A DNA stretch of 5,551 nt from Trebonia sp. (GTDB lineage: Bacteria > Actinomycetota > Actinomycetes > Streptosporangiales > Streptosporangiaceae), in NCBI GenBank assembly GCA_030038035.1, contig JASHPP010000810.1, positions 1 through 5,551 of the forward strand, given 5' to 3'. The position numbers and the translations under genes were made by a program. Numbering within the stretch: position 1 is the stretch's first letter; each line of letters starts with the position of its first letter. Below the pieces are notes generated by a model. The model searched no databases, was not told the DNA's origin, and worked only from the letters and a program-made list of their open reading frames with translations. Below, one piece after another: positions 1 to 5,472 of this stretch.

Positions 1-58
1 CAATCAGGGCACTCACGGCGACGACAGCACTCGCGGCCGGCCCGTCTCATGACCCCGT

Positions 59-751
59 CTACTGTGCCCTGCTGACACGGCTGCGCAGGTCGGCCGCCAT
101 CCGTGCCATCGTCGCAGCCTGCCGGTCTGTGATGTCGGAGCCGGGCCGCCAGGGCCGGGCGATATCCGCCGGGTCACGCAGTTCGATGAACGGATGACCC
201 CCGTGGAAGTCGCTGAACGCCTCCGGATCCACCGCAGCGCGGACCGCACGGTGCAGCTCTTCGGCTGCGGCAAGCAGGTCTTTGGTCTGGAACATGCGGC
301 CGCGGTAGCTGATCCACCATCCATCAGGGCCGCTGGCCAGGCCGAGCCCGCCTCGGATCGTCAGGTTCTGCCCGTGCTCGAAGGCATTCCGGACGCTCGC
401 GATAGTCGTCGGCTGGTCCGGTTCGCCATCCGACAGCGGCAGGCCGACAGTCAGGACACCGAACCGCTCGAGTGCCTCGGAGAGGACTTTTCTCGGGTCC
501 GCCACTTCGGCAGCAAGCTTAGCCACGGTGTGCAGGCGGTGCAGGCTGACGACGAACAGGTCCACGTCGACCCGACGCTGGATTAGGCCCGACCGGGGAT
601 CGTTGAGGATGGCGGGACCTGGGTCGGTGATCCGCCTGTGCTGCATCTGGCAGGCGAGCCAGTAGGTATCGACGTCATCGCGGATCAACAGCGCCCGCTG
701 GGTCACGCCGGTCTCGTGCCAGAGCTTGATCTCCCGCCTGAACGTAACCAT
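59..751 (-). CDS. Hypothetical protein, 230 aa, with possible HEPN-like R-x4-H motif
   Basis: I do not recognise the family. The reading frame is open further upstream (to 835), but I place the start at ATG 751 because an AAGG lies 5 bases before it and the protein begins plausibly as MVTFRREIKLW. The upstream extension would run through a 74-bp repeat linked to the neighbouring insertion sequence and reads poorly as protein. The chain is soluble, with no signal peptide or membrane segment. It has an alpha-helical middle (about residues 62-96), then a variable stretch, then VRNAFEHG at 120-127. R121-N122-x3-H126 fits the R-x4-6-H signature of HEPN domains, where a polar residue often follows the arginine. 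A region rich in G and W follows (134-150), then helices (155-176). No nucleotidyltransferase or other toxin-antitoxin partner is visible beside it. The coding call is firm; the HEPN reading is inference from one motif. Confidence 0.72.
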   Translation of the reverse strand: MVTFRREIKLWHETGVTQRALLIRDDVDTYWLACQMQHRRITDPGPAILNDPRSGLIQRRVDVDLFVVSLHRLHTVAKLAAEVADPRKVLSEALERFGVLTVGLPLSDGEPDQPTTIASVRNAFEHGQNLTIRGGLGLASGPDGWWISYRGRMFQTKDLLAAAEELHRAVRAAVDPEAFSDFHGGHPFIELRDPADIARPWRPGSDITDRQAATMARMAADLRSRVSRAQ

Positions 752-781
752 GCGCCTTAGTATGGCCGCTCGGCAGCAGCC

Positions 782-855
782 GTCCGAGGCATTATTCCAT
801 GCGCAGAATCCAGGACCCGCACGTTCTGTGATCAAGCAACGCGCGGGAACCGCCG
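782..855 (+). repeat. 74-bp perfect direct repeat, left copy
   Basis: These 74 bases are identical to 2577-2650 in the same orientation; the bases just outside (781 versus 2576, 856 versus 2651) differ. The repeat begins GTCCGAGGCATT and ends GGGAACCGCCG. It lies 65 bp outside the left inverted repeat of the insertion sequence. The left copy overlaps the upstream region of the minus-strand gene that starts at 751. Long target duplications are a known trait of IS1634-family elements, which is the likeliest origin. Confidence 0.93.
791..796 (-). promoter_or_regulatory. Possible -10 element for the 230-aa gene
   Basis: On the minus strand this reads AATAAT, five of six matches to TATAAT, about 40 bases before the ATG at 751. 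No good -35 hexamer sits at the usual distance. It lies inside the 74-bp direct repeat, so a second copy exists at 2586-2591, pointing into the insertion sequence. Weak evidence. Confidence 0.2.
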
Positions 856-920
856 ATAGGCGCGCTCTGGACGGGAAAGGTAAGCCAGCAGCTTGGCGCC
901 CATAATCGGGTCATCTGTGA
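856..920. other. 65-bp spacer between left direct repeat and insertion sequence end
   Basis: This segment separates the left 74-bp repeat from the left inverted repeat. It has no counterpart after the right repeat (2651 onward). It may be the rest of a longer target duplication (139 bp in total) whose right copy was lost, or a later insertion. I see no gene in it. Confidence 0.5.
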
Positions 921-934
921 CCTGACTTGTGACA
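921..934 (+). repeat. Left terminal inverted repeat of the insertion sequence
   Basis: CCTGACTTGTGACA matches the reverse complement of 2563-2576 in all 14 positions, and the match stops directly inside (T at 935, A at the equivalent right position). It is the expected binding and cleavage site for the transposase. Confidence 0.88.
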
Positions 935-980
935 TGTTCGGCGGCGTGGGCGGTGGGCGGTTCGCTGACCTGCGGATTCT

Positions 981-1011
981 TTGATTTCTGCGGCTGAATG
1001 TGTGCACTAAT
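981..1011 (+). promoter_or_regulatory. Possible transposase promoter
   Basis: TTGATT at 981-986 and ACTAAT at 1006-1011, with a 19-base spacer, each match four of six positions of the housekeeping consensus. Transcription would start near 1017, just ahead of the AGGG ribosome binding site (1022-1025) and the GTG at 1033. The spacer is slightly long, so this is only a candidate. Confidence 0.35.
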
Positions 1012-1032
1012 CCCTGCCTGTAGGGTGGCCTG

Positions 1033-2560
1033 GTGCCGTATGTGCGGACGGTGAAGACGGCCTCGGGCGCGACTGCCGTGCAGATCGTGTACTCCTCCCG
1101 CCGCGGGTCGCGGGATATCGAGCACGTCGGGTCGGCCCACGATGATGCGGAGCTGGAACTGCTGAAGGCGGCTGCGCGGCAGCGGCTCGCGGCCGGGCAG
1201 GGTGAGCTTGACCCGGGCCTGGAGCCTGGCGGGCGGGGCGGCGGCCCGTTGCCGGTCACTTCCTCGCGGATGAGCTGCCTGCTCGATGCCCTGATGCGCG
1301 CCTACGACGTGCTGGGCCTGAGCCGGGCGGCTGGCGGGGATGAGGTGTTCCGGCAGCTGGTGCTGGCCCGGATCATCGAGCCGGCCAGCAAGCTCGATTC
1401 CCTGCGGGTCCTGGAGGAGGCGGGCGCAGCGGCCGCGGGGTCGTACCGGACCGTGCTGCGGCGCCTGCCGGCGTATGCGAAGCAGGAGTTCCGGCAGGAG
1501 CTGTCGGCCGCCTGCGCGGCGCACGCCCGGCTGGGTCCTGCCTCCCTCGTGCTCTACGACGTGTCAACGCTTTACTTCGAGACCGACGCCGGGGACGTTC
1601 CGCGAGCCGGGGTTCTCCAAGGAGCGCCGTCTTGAGCCGCAGATAACCATCGGCCTGCTCACCGGGCAGGACGGCTTCCCCCTCATGGTCAGCGCGTTCG
1701 AGGGGAACAAGGCCGAGACCAAGACGATGCTGCCGGTCATCGAGAAGTTCATGGCCGCCCACCGGCTGCCCGACGTCACCGTCGTCGCCGACGCGGGCAT
1801 GATCTCCGAGGCGAACCAGAAGGCCATCGAGGCCGCGGGCCTGTCGTTCATCCTCGGCATGAAGATCCCCGACGTCCCCTACCAGGTGGACAAGTGGCGC
1901 TGCGAGCACCCGGGCGAGGACATCCCCGACGGGCACATCTTCACCCAGCCCTGGCCCGCCGGGCCGTCGTCCAAGCGCCGCGACCAGGTCATCTACTACC
2001 AGTACAAGGCCGACCGGGCACGCCGCACGCTGCGCGGGATCGACGAGCAGGTCGCCAGGGCCGCCAAGGCGGTCGCGGGCCTGGCGCCGGTCAAGCGGAA
2101 CCGGTTCATCGCCCTGGACGGCGCGACGAAAAGCGTCAACCGCGAGCTCGAGGCCAAGGCCAGGACCCTGGCCGGCCTGAAGGGCTACGTCACCAACCTC
2201 GCCGCCTGCCCCGACGGCACCCCGGTCACGGCCGAGTTCGTGATCGGCTCTTACCGCCGGCTCTTCGAAATCGAGAAGAGTTTCCGCATGTCAAAGCACG
2301 ACCTGCAGGCCCGCCCGGTCTACCACCACCTGCGCGACTCGATTGAGGCGCACCTGACCATAGTCTTCGCGGCCCTGGCGGTCAGCCGCTGGATCGAGCA
2401 CCAGACCGGATGGTCGATCCGCAAGTTCGTCAAGACCGCCCGACGCTACCGCACCATTCAGATCCAGGCCGGCAAGCACGTCATCACCGCGGCCGACCCC
2501 CTGCCCGCCGACCTCCAGACAGCCCTCAGCCAAATCCACGGCCCGGCAGCAACGCACTAA
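1033..2560 (+). pseudogene. IS1634-family transposase, frameshifted
   Basis: A DDE transposase that would cut and rejoin the element at its inverted repeats. The start is GTG 1033, with AGGG seven bases upstream, giving MPYVRTVKTASG, a typical N-terminus for the family. The first frame runs to a stop at 1633-1635, but the family sequence leaves it after codon 188 (GAC 1594-1596) and continues in the next frame from TTC 1598 (FREPGFSKERR) to TAA 2558-2560. Joined, the protein is about 508 residues, near the usual family length. Likely catalytic residues are D in VLYDVS (1558-1560), D in VVADAGM (1790-1792) and E in FEIEKSFRMSK (2273-2275), with K seven residues later. The break is one extra base (G1597) or two lost bases. 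It needs a +1 shift and lacks a slippery A or G run, so loss of function is more likely than programmed frameshifting. All three catalytic residues survive. Confidence 0.88.
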
Positions 2561-2562
2561 AT

Positions 2563-2576
2563 TGTCACAAGTCAGG
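2563..2576 (-). repeat. Right terminal inverted repeat of the insertion sequence
   Basis: TGTCACAAGTCAGG is the exact reverse complement of the left end at 921-934. The base after it (2577) is the first base of the right 74-bp direct repeat, which fixes the right border of the element precisely. Confidence 0.88.
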
Positions 2577-2650
2577 GTCCGAGGCATTATTCCATGCGCA
2601 GAATCCAGGACCCGCACGTTCTGTGATCAAGCAACGCGCGGGAACCGCCG
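2577..2650 (+). repeat. 74-bp perfect direct repeat, right copy
   Basis: Identical to 782-855, same orientation, 1795 bp away. It begins at the very base after the right inverted repeat, as a target duplication should. Its right border at 2650/2651 marks where the two flanks stop matching. Confidence 0.93.
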
Positions 2651-2789
2651 TTCGGTATGCGATTAGCTGCTCGATCCTCACCTGGCAATCGGAGACTTAT
2701 CCGGATGTTATGCCGCCCGAGATGGGTGGCGTGTCCCACGGTGAGCGTGCGCATGTGTGGAGTTCAGCGAGCACGAGCGCCGGAACCCG
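2651..2789. other. Non-coding stretch after the insertion sequence
   Basis: Together with the repeat and the hairpin on either side, this forms about 260 bases without a convincing gene. Short open frames cross it on the plus strand (from 2410 and from 2657), but they start inside the insertion sequence or lack a ribosome binding site, and they end antisense to the small membrane protein gene. I see no RNA gene or further mobile-element end. Confidence 0.5.
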
Positions 2790-2828
2790 GCCGGGTGACC
2801 GAGGCGCGGTTTTCCTTGGCCACCCGGC
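2790..2828 (-). terminator. Strong hairpin, likely terminator of the 125-aa gene
   Basis: GCCGGGTG (2790-2797) pairs perfectly with CACCCGGC (2821-2828). The stem continues inward: in the minus-strand RNA there is a G-U pair, two G-C pairs, one A-C mismatch and three more pairs, closing a 9-base loop (2805-2813). It begins seven bases beyond the stop codon (2836-2838) of the minus-strand gene. No U-tract follows, which is common for actinomycete terminators. It could also stop antisense transcription coming from the insertion sequence. Confidence 0.6.
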
Positions 2829-2835
2829 TAGTCTG

Positions 2836-3213
2836 CTACGAGGCGGCAGATGAGGACCGGCGTGACCTTCTCATGCTTGGCTTCTTTGTCTTGGTGTGGG
2901 CTGCTTTGATCGCGGCGACGTGAGCCTGGAGTGCCTTCTCGTGGAACTGCTTGAGCTGCGTCGCGATCTCCTTGAGATCGTCCCCGTCCACCTTGTGCAT
3001 GATGAGCCAGCGGATTTCCCTGAAAAACTGCTGCTCGCCGCGCAGCTCGATCAGCTTCGGGCCCAGGACGGTGATTGCCGTAGTAAGCAGTGCGGCGATA
3101 GAAGTGATGATGCCGGCCGGGCCGCAGCCGAGTGCGGTGAGTACGGCCTGGAGGCCGGCGGCTCCGGCGGTGAGCAGGGCACCGGTCAGGATCGCGCGCG
3201 GGTTTGGGTTCAT
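2836..3213 (-). CDS. Small two-helix membrane protein, 125 aa, function unknown
   Basis: I do not recognise this protein. ATG 3213 is preceded by a strong GAGGGA seven bases away, and codon third positions are GC-rich, so the gene looks real. Residues 8-28 and 33-52 are hydrophobic and separated by a GCGPAG turn, predicting a membrane hairpin with both ends on the same side. Residues 56-105 form a charged, probably helical region with a run resembling a coiled coil (DDLKEIATQLKQFHEKAL). The last 20 residues are strongly basic (KKPSMRRSRRS), suggesting a cytoplasmic C-terminus. This layout, two helices plus a basic tail, also occurs in phage holins, but no phage genes are near. It is transcribed divergently from the membrane-anchored sigma factor at 3378, with 164 bp between them, so it could be a target or partner of that regulator. 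That link is inference from position. Confidence 0.72.
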   Translation of the reverse strand: MNPNPRAILTGALLTAGAAGLQAVLTALGCGPAGIITSIAALLTTAITVLGPKLIELRGEQQFFREIRWLIMHKVDGDDLKEIATQLKQFHEKALQAHVAAIKAAHTKTKKPSMRRSRRSSSAAS

Positions 3214-3243
3214 CTCTTGTTCCCTCTTTTCCCCCGCGGGTGC

Positions 3244-3267
3244 GGGGTGTGGAGGGGTGGGTCAGGG
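3244..3267 (+). promoter_or_regulatory. G-quadruplex motif in the divergent intergenic region
   Basis: Four runs of G (3244-3247, 3254-3257, 3259-3261, 3265-3267) are separated by loops of 6, 1 and 3 bases, matching the G3+N1-7 rule. It sits 31 bp before the start of the minus-strand gene, on the strand that is its template, and about 110 bp before the sigma factor start. It may affect transcription of either gene. In high-GC DNA such motifs also arise by chance. Confidence 0.4.
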
Positions 3268-3350
3268 CAGCGCGACTTTTCCCATGCCGGGCCCAAAGTT
3301 TCTTCGTGGACTTTCTGTCATGTCCTCGTGACGCAAATGCGACATAGCGA

Positions 3351-3363
3351 TCGCAGACTGCGA
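3351..3363. promoter_or_regulatory. Perfect 6-bp dyad before the sigma factor start
   Basis: TCGCAG-A-CTGCGA is a perfect inverted repeat with a one-base centre. It overlaps the palindrome GCGATCGC (3347-3354) and ends three bases before the AGGAGG of the sigma factor gene. It could be an operator at which a repressor blocks transcription or ribosome access. No convincing -35/-10 pair, housekeeping or ECF type, could be placed in this intergenic region. Confidence 0.3.
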
Positions 3364-3377
3364 AGCAGGAGGGGAAC

Positions 3378-4937
3378 ATGGAGGGGATTCAGTCCAGCGA
3401 CGCCGACCTTGTCCGCAGAGCACTCGGCGCTACGACGGATCAGGAGCGGACCGCGGCCTTCGAGGCCATCGCGGGCAAGTACCGGTTAACAGTTCTGCGC
3501 CAGTGCGCCTACTGGTTCCCGGATCCGGAAGCCGCCCAAGACGTCGGCCAGGCAGCGTTCGAGGCCGCGTTCACCTTGCTGGCCCAGGGGAAGGGGCCAG
3601 AACGGCCGGACAAGCTGGCCGGGTGGCTGATCGAGATCGCCCGCCATCGCGGTCAGGAGTACATCCGCAAGACCAAGCCCGCCGGTGTGCAGTGGGCCGA
3701 CCTGCCTGAAGGCCGCAGCCTGGACGAGACCGAGGACGACGAGGAGGACCGGTCGGGCAGCGCGTCACGTCGGGCGCACGCGACAAAGCTGGTCGAACGC
3801 GTCGTCGCCACCTTCACCGGCCGGCAGCAGGAGATCTACCAACTGCGGTTCGTCCAGGAACTGACCGGCAGAGAGATCGCCGGGCGGCTGGGCATCGCGG
3901 ACAAGGCCGCGAGCAACGAGGCCACCATCGTGCAGGGCCTGATCGCCGACGGGTTCGGCGCGCTGATCCTGATGCAAGAGGGACGGAGATACTGTCCTGA
4001 CCTCGCCCGCATCCTCGACGACACCGCCAAGATGCGCACCGCCGACACGCCGACGTTCGCGGCCGCCCCGGCCGACGCGGATCTCTTCACCGCCGCGCTC
4101 CGGCAGCGGATCGTCAACCACTTCAATGACTGCAACGTCTGCGACAACTGCCGGACCTGCAACAACAAACGCCGCCAGCTCGTCGGCCCGTACGTGCCAG
4201 CGCTGATCCCGATCGTGTTCGCCGGCGAGTTCCGTGACCGCATCGACCAGGTCATCCGGCGCGTCGTCGAGCAAGCCCACGCCGGACACAACCCGTCGGC
4301 CCATCCTGGCTCCGGGCCGCCGACAGCCCCGGCCGCTAGCGGAGCGCCCGCCATGGCTGGCGGGTTTCTGGCTACAGCTGGCGCCGGGACTGGAGCTGCT
4401 GCCGCGGACGCCTTCGTCAGTCGGCTGCAATTCCTCGTCCACAAGGCAAGCGAGTCCAACCGCCTCCCCCGCTGGCTGCGCCGCACGATACCGCACGACG
4501 CCGGTCCGGGCGCGTCCATCACGGTTGTCGCGGCTTTCGTCGCCGCAGTCCTCGTGGCCGTGGTGGTCATAGTCACCGTGGCGTCAGCGCTAACGTCGGG
4601 TGGCAGCGCGACGCCTCAGGCCGGCCCGGGTGCCGGCGGGGTTGCGGCGACCAACACCGCGGGCCCAGGCGCCAGTCAGCCCAGTGATTGTCTTAACTGG
4701 CAAGGAAACGCCGCTCTTCCTGTGACCACAGCCTCCCTCGCGCGCTCCATCCAGCATGTAGTCACGACCTGTACGGGGCACGCGGTCTCTGTCACGTGCA
4801 CAGCTCCCCCCGAGCCTTGGGATTACTACACGTGCACGATTCCGCAGCAGGGCGTTCCCGCGCATTTCAGCGACATCGCCATCGACCAGACAACCGGTGC
4901 ATGGGAGATCGTTGGCCAGGGGGGATTCTCAAGTTAA
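3378..4937 (+). CDS. ECF-type sigma factor fused to zinc-finger anti-sigma-like motif, one TM helix and extracytoplasmic domain
   Basis: A 519-aa membrane-anchored regulator. ATG 3378 has AGGAGG five bases upstream. Residues 22-100 look like sigma region 2 (AAQDVGQAAFEAAF at 52-65 corresponds to the conserved core-binding helix). Residues 117-126 form an acidic linker. Residues 136-195 look like region 4, with a helix-turn-helix at about 162-189 (LTGREIAGRLGIADKAASN). Then comes H248-x3-C252-x2-C255-x2-C258-x2-C261, which contains the H-x3-C-x2-C pattern of zinc-binding anti-sigma factors. A Pro/Ala/Gly-rich linker (301-345) leads to basic residues (RLPRWLRRT, 362-370) and a single transmembrane helix (about 379-403), giving a cytoplasmic N-terminus. 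The outside part (404-519) has a disordered linker and a small domain with cysteines at 438, 465, 474 and 486. Typical ECF sigma factors have about 170-220 residues, so over half the chain is extra. I infer that sigma, inhibitor and sensor share one polypeptide. Region 2 is divergent, so promoter activity is unproven. Confidence 0.82.
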   Translation: MEGIQSSDADLVRRALGATTDQERTAAFEAIAGKYRLTVLRQCAYWFPDPEAAQDVGQAAFEAAFTLLAQGKGPERPDKLAGWLIEIARHRGQEYIRKTKPAGVQWADLPEGRSLDETEDDEEDRSGSASRRAHATKLVERVVATFTGRQQEIYQLRFVQELTGREIAGRLGIADKAASNEATIVQGLIADGFGALILMQEGRRYCPDLARILDDTAKMRTADTPTFAAAPADADLFTAALRQRIVNHFNDCNVCDNCRTCNNKRRQLVGPYVPALIPIVFAGEFRDRIDQVIRRVVEQAHAGHNPSAHPGSGPPTAPAASGAPAMAGGFLATAGAGTGAAAADAFVSRLQFLVHKASESNRLPRWLRRTIPHDAGPGASITVVAAFVAAVLVAVVVIVTVASALTSGGSATPQAGPGAGGVAATNTAGPGASQPSDCLNWQGNAALPVTTASLARSIQHVVTTCTGHAVSVTCTAPPEPWDYYTCTIPQQGVPAHFSDIAIDQTTGAWEIVGQGGFSS

Positions 4938-4942
4938 CGGCT

Positions 4943-4977
4943 CCGTCGCGTTACACTTGCATCCGTCACGGCGACGG
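4943..4977 (+). terminator. Possible terminator after the sigma factor gene
   Basis: CCGTCGC (4943-4949) is complementary to GCGACGG (4971-4977). A second, competing arm CCGTC at 4963-4967 can pair with GACGG (4973-4977) around a 5-base loop. The structure starts six bases after the stop codon (4935-4937). There is no U-tract. The stem is short, so this is tentative. Confidence 0.35.
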
Positions 4978-5154
4978 CGATCACGCTTCCGGGATGGCGC
5001 CGACCCCCCGGCAGCATGCCGTACAGGTCCTCCGGCCGGATGGCCTCCCGCAGCCAAGACCATGGGGATAATGACGCAGGGACAGGCGAGGATGATAACG
5101 GTGGCTGAGGAAACGAACCGACAGGCCAAAGCCGTCAACTCTGGCATTAGCGGA

Positions 5155-5183
5155 TAACCGGCCGGGTACACGGCGGCTGGTTA
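5155..5183. terminator. 10-bp stem-loop, possible bidirectional terminator
   Basis: TAACCGGCCG (5155-5164) pairs with CGGCTGGTTA (5174-5183) over ten positions, nine Watson-Crick and one G-T, around a 9-base loop. It lies about 220 bases after the sigma factor gene. The symmetry at its base (TAACC/GGTTA) gives A and U residues on both sides, as in a bidirectional terminator. It might instead be a protein-binding dyad. Confidence 0.4.
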
Positions 5184-5333
5184 TGTAGATCGTGTTCTCA
5201 CGCTTTGCTGCAGAGCATTTCGGTCGGCTCGCGGTACTCTCGTGACACACGGGTCCTCGGACAGTTCACGGCATGCGGCAGACTGGCCAGAACTGGATGA
5301 TCGGTGCGTCCTCACCGCCACCGCTGGTACGCG

Positions 5334-5362
5334 TAGTCAGAAGAACCGATTCGGCGATATAG
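5334..5362 (+). promoter_or_regulatory. Possible promoter for the gene at the right edge
   Basis: TAGTCA (5334-5339) and TATAGA (5357-5362), with a 17-base spacer, each match four of six consensus positions. Transcription would begin near 5370, over 100 bases before the proposed start of the partial gene. Weak evidence. Confidence 0.22.
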
Positions 5363-5472
5363 AGTGCGCCAGGCGGCTCGTGCTTGTGTCGTGCGCGCTG
5401 GCGTCGTCGCATTCCTCCAAGCTTGCCCGCACGCGCGTTCCAAGCCAGGATGAGCAGCCAGGCGGTGCGCAT

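Larger units (their letters stand above)
921..2576 (+). mobile_element. IS1634-family insertion sequence, 1656 bp
   Basis: The ends are a 14-bp perfect inverted repeat: CCTGACTTGTGACA at 921-934 and its reverse complement at 2563-2576. One transposase gene fills almost the whole interior, stopping 2 bases before the right inverted repeat, and there is a 112-bp leader on the left. The protein has the N-terminal sequence and DDE layout of IS1634-family transposases within the broad IS4-like group. There is no short target duplication directly at the ends (CTGTGA on the left, GTCCGA on the right). Instead, a 74-bp direct repeat abuts the right end and recurs 65 bp outside the left end. The transposase is frameshifted, so the copy is probably immobile unless helped by another copy. 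Confidence 0.88.
4978..5472. other. About 500 bases without a convincing gene
   Basis: Open frames here are short and read poorly as protein. One tiny frame, GTG 5101 to TAA 5157 (18 codons, MAEETNRQAKAVNSGISG), has GCGAGG nine bases upstream and ends in the hairpin at 5155-5183; it could be a leader peptide or chance. A minus-strand frame (5266-5529, 87 codons) has no ribosome binding site and stays open to the window edge. No tRNA, rRNA or repeat array is visible. Confidence 0.45.

Noticed and set aside
1..58. Possible gene end or terminator at the left edge
   Set aside because: Only 58 bases are visible; the GGCCGGCC palindrome at 35-42 is too short to call a terminator and no frame reads convincingly.
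194..586. Plus-strand open frame of 130 codons opposite the 230-aa gene
   Set aside because: It is antisense to a gene with a good ribosome binding site and protein-like sequence; long shadow frames are normal in high-GC DNA.
1591..1600. Programmed -1 frameshifting in the transposase
   Set aside because: The needed shift is +1 (or -2), and no slippery heptamer is present.
832..1936. Several minus-strand frames across the transposase
   Set aside because: Arg-, Pro- and Gly-rich shadow translations with no family-like motifs; the plus strand encodes the recognisable transposase.
2896..3489. Plus-strand frames opposite the small membrane protein, running into the sigma factor start
   Set aside because: No ribosome binding site, poor composition, and antisense to a gene with a strong GAGGGA site and hydrophobic helices.
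3765..4576. Two minus-strand frames of about 245 codons opposite the sigma factor
   Set aside because: Shadows of the sigma factor gene; one begins with a low-complexity Thr/Ala run from the complement of the membrane-helix codons.
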